DNA of 37,723 nucleotides from assembly GCA_026414525.1 (NCBI GenBank), contig JAOAIV010000002.1:1-37723 (forward strand), in the 5' to 3' direction. The notes under the pieces were generated by a model. The model did not search any database. It had not been told where the DNA came from and saw nothing but the letters and a program-made list of their open reading frames with translations. Shown here piece after piece: positions 27,579 to 36,928 of the stretch; position 1 is the stretch's first letter; each line of letters begins with the position of its first letter. This stretch comes from Candidatus Bathyarchaeota archaeon. Lineage in GTDB: Archaea; Thermoproteota; Bathyarchaeia; Bathyarchaeales; Bathycorpusculaceae. Both the position numbers and the translations under genes were made by a program.

Positions 27579-28883
27579 ATGAAGGCAAAGAATCGTTTTG
27601 ATGAACAATTGATTTTAGCGATAACCTGGCTATTTGCAGTAATGCTTGAGCAATTTTGGGGAAACTTTATTGATTGGCTTAATGGATTAACAATTATTGA
27701 TTTTCTTTTAATATTCTGGCCGTTAATTCTAATAGATTTTACTCGTTCAATTTTGAAATGTGTTCTGCTATTGCTTCACGCTTTGGTTATCAAATTCAAG
27801 CGGAAAAAGCAGTTGTGGGAGTATTTTGCCCCTTCGGTTTCTATAATAATTCCCGCCCATAACGAAGAAAAGGTTATCGAAAGAGCCATTATATCCGCTC
27901 TTGAGGTTGATTACTCAAATAAAGAAATAATTGTTGTTGATGATGGTTCTGCTGATAGAACCTACCACGTGGCTTATCCATATGCCCAAAGAGGCCTGAT
28001 AAAACTCTTACGCAGAAGGACGGCTAGCGGCTCGAAAGCCGGGGCATTGAATTATGGCATACTTTTCGCTTCAGGAGACATAATTATCACGGTGGATGCT
28101 GACACTCTTTTAGAACGGAATGCCATTCGAGAGGCAGTTAAACATTTAGCTGACCCTCAAGTAAGCGCGGTTTCTGGTAACGTGCGCATATTGGCAGGGG
28201 AGCATGGAGGAAGAAATTTATTGGTTAAGCTTCAAGCCTATGAATACTTGCTCTCCTTAGAGCTGGGACGACGATTCAACTCCCTCATAGGAACATTACT
28301 GATAATTTCAGGTGCGTTTGGCGCTTTTTGGAAAAGTCATGTGGAGCATCTGGGGCATTATGATAAGGACACTATAACTGAAGATTTTGATATAACCGTC
28401 AAGATGCGTAAGCTTGGCAAACGTTTAGTGTTCGCCGAAAGCGCAATTGCTTGGACATTTTGCCCAGAAACTTGGCGTGATTGGGTAAGGCAGCGAATTC
28501 GTTGGACAAGAGGACAGGTTGAAACGTTAAGGAAGCATAGTGACATATTTTCAAAGAGAAAATTTGACTTTCGCCTTGTAGCATCGGTCTACGATATGGT
28601 ATTCACTGACATAATCTTATTGTTCATACGTTTCTCATGGCTACTTTTTATCGGCATCTGTCTGTCATCAGCTTTCGTATACGCTTTGCTTTTGAGCGTG
28701 GTGTTTTACATAGCAATAGAATTTCTAACGATTATTACAGCCGGTTTCCTTTCCCCGAGAAAGGAAGATTTAAAAAAGGCTTATCTTGCGCCTTTGATTG
28801 TACTTTTTTATCGGCCTTTCTACGCTGTCGTTAGGCTCAAAGCTTACCTCGATTGGCTTCTGAAGAGACAATCTCGCTGGTGA
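27579..28883 (+). CDS. Glycosyltransferase family 2, membrane-integral
   Basis: VSIIIPAHNEEKVIERAI, VDDGSADRT, VDADTLLE, EDFDITVKMRKLG, RQRIRWTRGQ motifs. Confidence 0.95.
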   Translation: MKAKNRFDEQLILAITWLFAVMLEQFWGNFIDWLNGLTIIDFLLIFWPLILIDFTRSILKCVLLLLHALVIKFKRKKQLWEYFAPSVSIIIPAHNEEKVIERAIISALEVDYSNKEIIVVDDGSADRTYHVAYPYAQRGLIKLLRRRTASGSKAGALNYGILFASGDIIITVDADTLLERNAIREAVKHLADPQVSAVSGNVRILAGEHGGRNLLVKLQAYEYLLSLELGRRFNSLIGTLLIISGAFGAFWKSHVEHLGHYDKDTITEDFDITVKMRKLGKRLVFAESAIAWTFCPETWRDWVRQRIRWTRGQVETLRKHSDIFSKRKFDFRLVASVYDMVFTDIILLFIRFSWLLFIGICLSSAFVYALLLSVVFYIAIEFLTIITAGFLSPRKEDLKKAYLAPLIVLFYRPFYAVVRLKAYLDWLLKRQSRW

Positions 28884-30156
28884 AAACAGACTTTTGTTGA
28901 TGTGTATTGACTGTTATAATTTGTTTTCCCTTTTCATTTAGTTCATATTTTTTCTGTGTTCCAAGTTTAGCGCTGTCTAAGTCGAACTCATAACTACATT
29001 TTATGCAACTAAACTGTAATTGGACATTAGGCGATACATGCCCGGAGGTACATTTGTACCATGCGCCAACTTGCTTGTAGTCGACGCCTATTTGACGTAA
29101 TTCTCTGCGGCATTTTGGACAAACAAGTTTGCCTTCACGTTCAAAGTTGGGTCTAAATGCTATGTGGCCGCAGTTGAAATGTTCTAGGGTTTCGCCTTTC
29201 TCTAGCAATATTTCGTCGCAGTCAGGGCATTTCAAATAAAAGTATACTTCCTGCGAATCACAGTTTGGGCATGTTATGCTTGAGCAATATGGTTTTGCTT
29301 CGACGATCCCCTCAGGCTTGCTTAATTTTTCCAGTGCCTGCTTCACTTTTTCTATTGGTAAATCGATTTTCGGCGTTGTAGTCGAAGTTAAGGTAGGTTT
29401 CAGTGTTAAGCTCTGTGTTTTAGAAAAGGTTTCTTCAAGTTTGCCCATTATTTCCTCGCTTAAGCTTGACGGAAGTATGCGCCTTAAAACTAAGCGGCCT
29501 CGTTCATTTTTTGTTACTATTAAGCGTTCGCTACTGCTTATGGTTCCAAGGAAAGAGCTGACATGCAATGTGCTATTTTTGAATGTCAAGTTAGCATCTG
29601 AAACTGATCGAAGCATTTCCACAGTTTGGGCATCTAAGGGTGACGTATAAGCGATTGCAATAATTATTAGGTTGAAGGTTCTAGCCAAAAGCTTTAATGC
29701 CCTGGCAAATTCGTATGCTTTCTTAGTTTCCAAGTTTAATGTGAAAGTAGAAATTGTATCGATAATTAGGAAACCATTTTTAATCCAATCCATAAATTGC
29801 GCGATTGCCCTAAATGATTCATCAGGGTTATACAAAAGTGCGCTTAGCTGTGCAGAGTCAATTAATGCCTCTTTGCTTTGAGAAAAGAAATCAAGGAAAA
29901 ATAAACTATAATCCTCTGTAAAGTGGTCTATGTTGAATCCACACTCTTTAAAGTGTGCAATAGTTTCATCTGCAGACCTATCCAAGCAGATGTAGAGTCC
30001 TCTTAAACCATCTTGCAAAAAGGTATAAGCCATTTGAAAGACCAAGGGCGACATGTAGTGTGTAGACTCGCCAATCACACAAATACAACCGGGTTTTAAA
30101 AGTCCCCCATTAAAAACTTTATCTAATTCATGGAAACCTGTTGGAACTCGCGACAG
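28837..30156 (-). CDS. KaiC/RecA-superfamily-like protein with degenerate P-loop and C-terminal zinc ribbons; probable CTG start
   Basis: Extending the 28837-30078 ORF upstream gives LSRVPTGFHELDKVFNGGLLKPGCICVIGESTHYMSP, a KaiC-type N-terminus. First codon after the upstream TAA is CTG (30154-30156) with GGTGA 7 nt upstream. CxxC pairs in C-terminal half. Confidence 0.78.
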   Translation of the reverse strand: MSRVPTGFHELDKVFNGGLLKPGCICVIGESTHYMSPLVFQMAYTFLQDGLRGLYICLDRSADETIAHFKECGFNIDHFTEDYSLFFLDFFSQSKEALIDSAQLSALLYNPDESFRAIAQFMDWIKNGFLIIDTISTFTLNLETKKAYEFARALKLLARTFNLIIIAIAYTSPLDAQTVEMLRSVSDANLTFKNSTLHVSSFLGTISSSERLIVTKNERGRLVLRRILPSSLSEEIMGKLEETFSKTQSLTLKPTLTSTTTPKIDLPIEKVKQALEKLSKPEGIVEAKPYCSSITCPNCDSQEVYFYLKCPDCDEILLEKGETLEHFNCGHIAFRPNFEREGKLVCPKCRRELRQIGVDYKQVGAWYKCTSGHVSPNVQLQFSCIKCSYEFDLDSAKLGTQKKYELNEKGKQIITVNTHQQKSVFTSEIVSSEANRGKL

Positions 30157-30389
30157 TTATGTTTCACCTTCAGATTTTTACTTTAGCAAATTTCGCCATT
30201 TACAATTACAATCTTATTAATATTACGAAGGAATAATACTAATTATTTTACAATCTTATTGAAAATCTCCCTAAACCTGTCAGGTTTCAAGCGTATATCA
30301 CTCGAGGAGTAAAAAGAAATAATTAAAAACGGCAATAAGCAACGTTAAAGTTATTATTTAGATTTCTAATGTTTTGTTGCTTAATCGGA

Positions 30390-30465
30390 AGCCCGGTGGT
30401 GTAGCGGTCAAGCATAGGGGCCTCTGGAGCCCTAGACGAGAGTTCGAATCTCTCCCGGGCTACCA
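30390..30465 (+). tRNA. tRNA-Gln(CUG)
   Basis: Acceptor AGCCCGG/CCGGGCT; anticodon stem-loop GGGGC-CTCTGGA-GCCCT; T-arm GAGAGTTCGAATCTCTC; encoded CCA. Confidence 0.95.
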
Positions 30466-30712
30466 AAATCACGTTAAATTTTCCATTTCTAAGAGGCACC
30501 CTTTATTAAAACAGCTAATTAGAGGGTTCACGTCTAAGCACTTTGTAGAAAGTGTTAGCAAGGTAACAATAAATGAGCTAAGGCTGAGAAACCCTAAACA
30601 CATACTAACAGTAGCAAAGGTTAAGCCAAAAGTTACCGGGAAAAAGGAAAGGTATATTTAAACGGAAAACGTGGATAGCACTAATTTAGCCATAAACTAG
30701 GAGCGAAAGAAA

Positions 30713-31006
30713 TTGTCTTCGTCAGAAGATTTTAATCAGCTGATGAAAGAAAGCCGAGATGAGTTAGTTAATTTGAGAGCCCAATTGCAGAGTTTAATGG
30801 TGAAATTTGGTTTACGCGCATTAAAAACGTACCAAGCTGCAAGAATTGAGCCTCTCCGTGCTGCCGAGATCATATCGCTGATAAAGTATGAATTTGATAA
30901 TGTAATACAAGATTTGCAAGAACCAAAAAACATGGAGACGATAATCGCGCAGACTAAACAAGAGTGGGAAAAACTGCAAGAGGCAAAACAAAAGAAAAAC
31001 CAGTAA
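30713..31006 (+). CDS. Small coiled-coil protein (97 aa)
   Basis: Helical, charged sequence with upstream purine-rich RBS. Confidence 0.55.
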   Translation: MSSSEDFNQLMKESRDELVNLRAQLQSLMVKFGLRALKTYQAARIEPLRAAEIISLIKYEFDNVIQDLQEPKNMETIIAQTKQEWEKLQEAKQKKNQ

Positions 31007-31014
31007 TGGAGTAC

Positions 31015-31560
31015 CTAGCTGGGCACATCGATAGGCTTAAAAATTTCTTTTCGCCACTTCTGTTCCCAGCTTGCCCAGCCAGTCTTTACAAGTTTCTCTC
31101 GTAGGCGTGGCTTCTCAGCAACCCATTTCAGCATAGCCCAAAAACGCCTTTTGCTGTTAACAACTTCTTCAGGAACGCCAACCTCGTTACACCAGCGCAG
31201 ATACCCTCTTTCAACCATATTTCGAAGTTCCCCTGTAAACTCGGTTTTTTCCACTTTAAATCCCAGATCTTGCAAATGTTCACGAACACTTAAAAGTACA
31301 TAAGCCGTGGAAACTTTGAAGTGTGTTTCCTCGTCAGGGCGCATAACCTCAATTATCTCGTCAGCAATTTTCACAGAATCTTTTAAATACTTTTTATTCT
31401 TGAAATTCGGTGGCTGAAAAGAAGCTGTGGGAATCCGGCGTTCCATGTATCTTCGGTCAGGTGGCTTAAGCGCTCCAATCACAACACCTAATAGAAGATC
31501 ACCCCAACCTGCCGCGTCAATTATTATTTCTTTGGAACGTAAGAAGTGATCCAGCGTCAA
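31015..31560 (-). CDS. Hypothetical archaeal protein (181 aa)
   Basis: Coherent 181-aa ORF beginning MTLDHFLRSKEIIIDAAGWGDLLLGVVIGALKPPDRRYMERRIP; family not recognised. Confidence 0.6.
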   Translation of the reverse strand: MTLDHFLRSKEIIIDAAGWGDLLLGVVIGALKPPDRRYMERRIPTASFQPPNFKNKKYLKDSVKIADEIIEVMRPDEETHFKVSTAYVLLSVREHLQDLGFKVEKTEFTGELRNMVERGYLRWCNEVGVPEEVVNSKRRFWAMLKWVAEKPRLREKLVKTGWASWEQKWRKEIFKPIDVPS

Positions 31561-31746
31561 AGCGGTTCCACCTTTCTCAGGCTTTCGGTGAATATTAAGG
31601 AACCCCGCGCGCTATAAATAAATTATATGCCTAATATACGGTTAAATGAATCCCCTGATAACGTTGATGCTTGCAAAGAAAAAGCTTAAGAACAAAGTTA
31701 ACCTAAATGTTTACATCTGATTGAAGAAGCCTATGAGGAATGAAAT

Positions 31747-32865
31747 GTGAAAGGCCAAGCTATTTGGGCGCTGTGCTTCTTTTCCTTTCTTTCAGGACTT
31801 TTTTCGGTTCACTCCATAGTCTTATGGGCTAATTTGGGATTAAACGGCGTCTTCCAGCCATTTTTAAGCATTGGCGTAAGCTTTGGAATTCCTGTGTGGA
31901 GTTATCTTCTAATCACTATCTTCATGACACTGGCTTTCCTCGGCGCTGCCATTCATAAACTGGTAGCAGAGTTATCAACTAAAGCGTTGCTTGCGCAGAT
32001 AGATGCAAGAATGAATAATTTAGAAAGTGTGCAGAAAATACAGCAGCAAACTCTCGAAAGTCTACAGGCCCGTGTTTTTTTGGTGGACGAAAGCTTGAAC
32101 ATTATGCTCAAAGACGTTACAAAAGCCTTCAGCAGACAAGAAGAGTTACTTAAGCAAGTGCAAGAGAATCTGGCTAAAAAGTTTGACGGGGAACTATCTG
32201 CTGTAAAGGCGAGTCTCTTGCGTCACGTTACCGAACAAAACGAGGAGCTGAAAAAGAGCAATGCAATTTTGGAAGATATATTTGCTAAAAAATTAGCTGA
32301 TGCAAAGAATGAATTATCGGCGCCGCTTGCAAGATTAGAGAGTCTTATGGATAAGCATGAAGAGAGAAACAAGAAAACTGAAAAAGCCCTCCTAAAACAA
32401 GAAGACACAATTACAGAGTTAAGGTCCAGGATCGAACGATTGGAATTGACCTTTGTCGGACCTAAGCCTCAACTGTCCAGCCAAAGCAGCGTAGAAGACG
32501 TGAGAGGGATAGGGGAAAGTACCGGAAAGGAACTGCGCGCAATAGGCATAGCCACTGTCGGCGACCTACTTACGACTGACGCAGCCTCAATCGCGGCAAA
32601 AACTGGTATTTCTGAAAAATTGGTGGAAAAATTCCAAAGCCGTGCTCAGCTTGCGATGATTCCTGGAATAACAGATAAAGACCTGCTTTTGCTGGAGGAG
32701 GTGGGTGTTGCGAACCGTAAAGAATTGGCAGCGCAAGATCCATTTGAACTTGGTAAAAAAATAAACTTGATCGTGAGAACGTATGTTGCTGAAGGTAAGA
32801 TGAGTGAAGCTGATAGGCCGACAATTGAAACGATAGATGCTTGGATACGCTTTGCGAAAACTTAA
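31747..32865 (+). CDS. Membrane coiled-coil protein with C-terminal DUF4332-like helix-hairpin-helix repeats
   Basis: Two N-terminal TM segments, long coiled coil, then VRGIGESTGKELRAIGIATVGDLL...IPGITDKDLLLLEEVGVANRKELAAQDPFEL. Confidence 0.75.
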   Translation: MKGQAIWALCFFSFLSGLFSVHSIVLWANLGLNGVFQPFLSIGVSFGIPVWSYLLITIFMTLAFLGAAIHKLVAELSTKALLAQIDARMNNLESVQKIQQQTLESLQARVFLVDESLNIMLKDVTKAFSRQEELLKQVQENLAKKFDGELSAVKASLLRHVTEQNEELKKSNAILEDIFAKKLADAKNELSAPLARLESLMDKHEERNKKTEKALLKQEDTITELRSRIERLELTFVGPKPQLSSQSSVEDVRGIGESTGKELRAIGIATVGDLLTTDAASIAAKTGISEKLVEKFQSRAQLAMIPGITDKDLLLLEEVGVANRKELAAQDPFELGKKINLIVRTYVAEGKMSEADRPTIETIDAWIRFAKT

Positions 32866-32955
32866 ATTGCACTTAAGTATCGCCTCTCCTTTTTTTATTG
32901 CTTTAAATTCTGGGTTACAGGTCTTCTTCTGTTAACAAAAAGATTTGTTTGAAAA

Positions 32956-33906
32956 TTAGTAGTAGTAACGTGCCGTCAACGTTGCTGTAACTGTATCTCC
33001 TCGCTCAGTGTTACCCAGTATTATCTGTATGGGGCCAGGGAGAACGGGAAAGGCCGTTGCACCGTTTGTTCCCACAGTTACATTTTGGTCATATTTGACT
33101 TCTTTGTAGTAATAAATTATACGAACGTAAGTTGTTGTGCTGTTTGATTCAACGGCGATGGAAATGTAGCCGGCGTAGATCAGTTCTCCCTCGTAAGCAA
33201 CGGTTGTTGTGTTTGCCTCTTGAGTTATGGTCCGCACTGAAAATAAATACATTGACTCATTGAGGTAAACTATGCTGCGATAGGTCATTATCGCTGACTG
33301 AAGCGCCGCCATGCTTTCATTGGTTTGGTTAAGTTGCTCTTGAAGAGATGTAACCTGCGAGTTTAAAGTTGTGATTTGCCCGTTTAGAGACAAGATTTGT
33401 GTATTTAAAGATAAAATTGTACGGTCTTTTTCCGCTATTTGCCTTTCCAAAGAGCTTGTCAGCGGCATGTAGAGCGCCAGCGCACCAATTAAGCCTGCAG
33501 CTAGAGTAATGCATGCTAACCCCAAGACGATGTTTACTTTTTTATCAAAAGGTTTTCTCGTAAGCTTTTTATCGAGAATCTTCGCCGTTGTCATCTGCGA
33601 TGATGGCTTCGTGGAAATTTCAGTTGTAATTGTGTTAATAGGCGACGCTTTTGGTGTTGACTCTGAGGTTTTTGAAATAATTTCTGGAGCTTTAGCCGGA
33701 ACGTGCGTAATCTGGACTGAAGGTCCTATCGGCTTTTTTGTTTCCTGCAGGCTTTTTGTGAATTCAAGTAGATCTTTTCCCATTAGCTTTGTGATTTCTT
33801 CTGGTGTTCCTTCCATCTCAACTTGTATTTCGCCTATTCGCAATGAAATTTTTGAGCGCTCTTTTTTCTGTTCATCTGTCTCCGGCATAGACATCCCAGC
33901 ATTCAA
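32956..33906 (-). CDS. Membrane protein with single TM and coiled coil
   Basis: VNIVLGLACITLAAGLIGALALYMPL TM followed by heptad ILSLNTQILSLNGQITTLNSQVTSLQEQL. Confidence 0.7.
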   Translation of the reverse strand: MNAGMSMPETDEQKKERSKISLRIGEIQVEMEGTPEEITKLMGKDLLEFTKSLQETKKPIGPSVQITHVPAKAPEIISKTSESTPKASPINTITTEISTKPSSQMTTAKILDKKLTRKPFDKKVNIVLGLACITLAAGLIGALALYMPLTSSLERQIAEKDRTILSLNTQILSLNGQITTLNSQVTSLQEQLNQTNESMAALQSAIMTYRSIVYLNESMYLFSVRTITQEANTTTVAYEGELIYAGYISIAVESNSTTTYVRIIYYYKEVKYDQNVTVGTNGATAFPVLPGPIQIILGNTERGDTVTATLTARYYY

Positions 33907-34131
33907 TTGACAAGTTTTTATATAAAAAAACTGTGCATCAAGTGAGAGGCAACCTCTATTACTAGAGGTACTGTACTTTTCATTTTATCTATTGTTGCCC
34001 TCTCCACGCATTTTTTAGCTCATTTGCTTTATCTTAGAAGATATTAAAAGATTTTTCAAAATTAACTCCGAATCAAGTTCTTAATAAGGCTTAAATCTTT
34101 CGTATCCTACTGATGGACACGGAGATATGGT

Positions 34132-34458
34132 ATGGTTTATTGCTCAAATTGTGGAGAGAAACTTCCAGAAACCGCTAATTTTTGCCCTAAATGTGGCGTC
34201 AAAGCATTTAAAAACGTTGAGACAGCAGCGCAGCCAGTTTCAACAGAATTGAAAGACGCGTTTAATAAGATGAGCCAGGAACTAGAAAAGGCCTTTGAGA
34301 TTGCCGCCAAGGAAATAAGTGCAGCGTTTCAGACTGTAAGCGAGAACATTAAGAGTTCACTTCAAAGAGAGCTTTTGGCTTGCCCTAGTTGCGGCGCGAA
34401 AAATCCAAGTGATGCCGTTTTCTGTCATAAGTGTGGAAAAAGAATAAAAAGTGAATAG
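34132..34458 (+). CDS. Double zinc-ribbon protein
   Basis: N-terminal CSNCGEKLPETANFCPKCG and C-terminal CPSCGAKNPSDAVFCHKCGKRI. Confidence 0.88.
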   Translation: MVYCSNCGEKLPETANFCPKCGVKAFKNVETAAQPVSTELKDAFNKMSQELEKAFEIAAKEISAAFQTVSENIKSSLQRELLACPSCGAKNPSDAVFCHKCGKRIKSE

Positions 34459-34545
34459 TATAGCGCCTTCGCAACTTTCTTACCTACAATTCTTTGAAGA
34501 GGTAGTCTTAAGTTCTTGTTTGCCGTGAATAGCCTAGAAAGGTAC

Positions 34546-35469
34546 ATGTCTTCATCGGAAATTCTCATAAAAGCTCATAATCTGACCAAGAAATTTGGCA
34601 ACTTCACCGCAGTGGACCACATAAACTTTGAAATTTACAAAGGCGAATGTGTAGGCTTTTTAGGACCTAACGGCGCGGGAAAAACCACAACTGTGCGGAT
34701 GATTCACTGTTTTTGGCCCTTGACAGAGGGCAAGCTGTACGTGGCGGGATTTGATGTTTCTACGCAAGCACGTGAAGTAAAGCGCATAGTCAGCGTGGCA
34801 CCTCAAGAAGACAACTTGGACCCAGACTTTTCGGTCATAAAAAACCTCCAAGTTTACGCCCGCTACTTTGACATTCCCAAGGCTGAAGCCACAAAACGCG
34901 CTAAGGAACTGCTGAAATTTTTCCAAATAGAGGATAAACAAGATGTGCTTATCTCGGAGTTATCCACCGGCATGAAGCGACGCCTCATCTTGGCCCGAGC
35001 GTTAATTAATGAACCGCAAATTTTGCTTCTTGACGAACCTACCACTGGGCTGGATCCGCAAGCGCGCCATATGGTTTGGGAGGAAGTGCGTAGTTTGAGA
35101 AAACGAGGTGTTACCATAATATTAACTACGCATTATATGGAGGAAGCCACTGCGCTCTGCGATAGAGTGCTGCTTATGGATAATGGCAAAATCATTGAGC
35201 AGGGCAACCCGGTAGAACTCGTCAAGAAGCATATTGGTGCAGAAGTGCTTGAGATAGACAATGATGAAAAGTTATTGCATGCGCTTAAGGCGGAGTTTCC
35301 AGATGCCAGGTTTGAAGCCTTCGGCGATCGCATCCATGTTTTCACCATGCAGCCGCATGGCGTTTTTGAGCGTTTTCTCGAAAGAAATTCGCTGACAAAT
35401 GTTACAATTCGAAATGCCAATCTGGAGGATGTTTTTCTCAAGTTAACTGGGCGGAGGCTGCGGGAGTGA
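34546..35469 (+). CDS. ABC-2 type transporter ATP-binding protein
   Basis: GPNGAGKTTTVRM, LSTGMKRRLILARALI, LLLDEPTTGLDPQ. Confidence 0.95.
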   Translation: MSSSEILIKAHNLTKKFGNFTAVDHINFEIYKGECVGFLGPNGAGKTTTVRMIHCFWPLTEGKLYVAGFDVSTQAREVKRIVSVAPQEDNLDPDFSVIKNLQVYARYFDIPKAEATKRAKELLKFFQIEDKQDVLISELSTGMKRRLILARALINEPQILLLDEPTTGLDPQARHMVWEEVRSLRKRGVTIILTTHYMEEATALCDRVLLMDNGKIIEQGNPVELVKKHIGAEVLEIDNDEKLLHALKAEFPDARFEAFGDRIHVFTMQPHGVFERFLERNSLTNVTIRNANLEDVFLKLTGRRLRE

Positions 35470-36269
35470 CGAAAATAACCGATTCGCCTGCTAAATTCTC
35501 CCTGCCAAAATTGACTTACCGCGTGTGGCATGTTTGGCGTCGAAACTTTGACGTGTTCATGAAAACCATAAAAGTCAACTTTCTGCCTTCGCTTATAGAG
35601 CCAATCCTCTACCTATTAGCCTTAGGCTTCGGATTAGGCGGTTTCATCCAACCCATCGAAGGCGTACCATACATCAACTTCATCGCGCCTGCGCTAGTGG
35701 CTATCTCTGCCATGTACGGCGGCTTCTTCGAGTGCACCTACGCCTCTTTCGTGCGCATGTACTTCCAAAAAACCTTCGACGCGATAATCGCTACGCCTGT
35801 AAGCGTGGAAGAGGTCATAGCTGGAGAGTTGCTCTGGGGCGCAACCCGCGCAGCCCTAAACTCCACAACGGTGCTCGCTGTGATAGGGGCTTTTGGCCTG
35901 ATTTCAAGCCCGCTTGCGCTTTTGGTGCCGCTTATATCGCTCTTGGGCGGCTTGCTATTCGCTTCGTTAGCCATGTGTTTTACGGCGATTGCGCCGAACA
36001 TAGACTTCTTCAATTACCCAGCATTTCTGCTTATAACGCCAATGTTTCTGCTAAGCGGAACCTTCTTCCCGCTTTCGCAATTGCCGCCTGTGGTGGAGGT
36101 AGCCGCGCTGACGTTTCTGCCGTTAACTCACTTGGTGAACCTTATCCGGGGATTAGTCTCAGGCAGAGCCGAAGGTTTCATGTTGCTTAGCTTAGCATGG
36201 ATTACAGTTGTCACAGCAGCCTTATTTCTGTTGAGCATAAACTTAATGAAAAAGAGGTTGATAAAATAG
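35466..36269 (+). CDS. ABC-2 type transporter permease
   Basis: GTG overlaps upstream stop; multi-TM FLSGTFFPLSQLPPVVEVAALTFLPLTHLVNLIRGL typical of ABC-2 permeases. Confidence 0.93.
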   Translation: MTKITDSPAKFSLPKLTYRVWHVWRRNFDVFMKTIKVNFLPSLIEPILYLLALGFGLGGFIQPIEGVPYINFIAPALVAISAMYGGFFECTYASFVRMYFQKTFDAIIATPVSVEEVIAGELLWGATRAALNSTTVLAVIGAFGLISSPLALLVPLISLLGGLLFASLAMCFTAIAPNIDFFNYPAFLLITPMFLLSGTFFPLSQLPPVVEVAALTFLPLTHLVNLIRGLVSGRAEGFMLLSLAWITVVTAALFLLSINLMKKRLIK

Positions 36270-36502
36270 CTTGAATAGCGAGTTTCCTAACAAGTTACGC
36301 TTACTTGTTTAGGGCAATTGGAGCTAAAGTGAATAACAAAAATTAATGCAGGCTATTTCAATGCATACGGATGTTAAAAGTCAGATTTAAAAAAACGTAG
36401 ACTTTGTATGTGTTGAATTCTAATGCAATAAGCGTTGGTTTCTGCCTCAAAGAGATTATATATTTGTAGTGCGAATTCGTTAGTCTGGATGGAGGTTTAA
36501 CT

Positions 36503-36928
36503 ATGTCTATAGCGCAAAGAAAGTTTTTCACCGAAGTTGCTGCGCTGGCGGATAAACCAGTAAGCGTAATAACCACCACAGGGAAAGCGTTTACTGGCAC
36601 GCTTATCGGCATAAACCCTGATAACCTAAGCTTGTGCATAGCTGAAGCCAAAGATGAAGCGGGGCAAGTTTATCACCGCGTTTTTCTAAATGGAAGTGTC
36701 GTAGCCCAAATATTCAGTACCGAAAAACCCTTTGATCTGAAAGCTCTTGCTGCGCGTCTTGAGAAAGTTTTTCCAACAATGGTTAAGCTTTACGAAGATA
36801 AAGGCTTCATATGGGTCATGGATAAAATCAAGCTAACCGAGAAAGGTGTAGTAGAAGGTTCAGGGCCTGCTGCCGAGCGTGTGCAGAAAGTTTACGATCA
36901 ATTCATGAGCGAAATTTCTGCTAAATAA
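36503..36928 (+). CDS. Sm-like (SmAP3-type) protein with C-terminal extension
   Basis: Sm1-like KPVSVITTTGKAFTGTLIGINPDNLSLCIAEAKD followed by VFLNGSVVAQIF and a helical C-terminal domain. Confidence 0.72.
   Translation: MSIAQRKFFTEVAALADKPVSVITTTGKAFTGTLIGINPDNLSLCIAEAKDEAGQVYHRVFLNGSVVAQIFSTEKPFDLKALAARLEKVFPTMVKLYEDKGFIWVMDKIKLTEKGVVEGSGPAAERVQKVYDQFMSEISAK

Noticed and set aside
30901-30909. Another TGTAATACA like the candidate operator half-site
   Set aside because: Single copy inside a coding region with no tandem partner; expected by chance.
35732-36190. 152-aa overlapping ORF in the ABC-2 permease
   Set aside because: Alternative-frame shadow of a strongly supported permease; Arg/Ala/Cys-rich translation.
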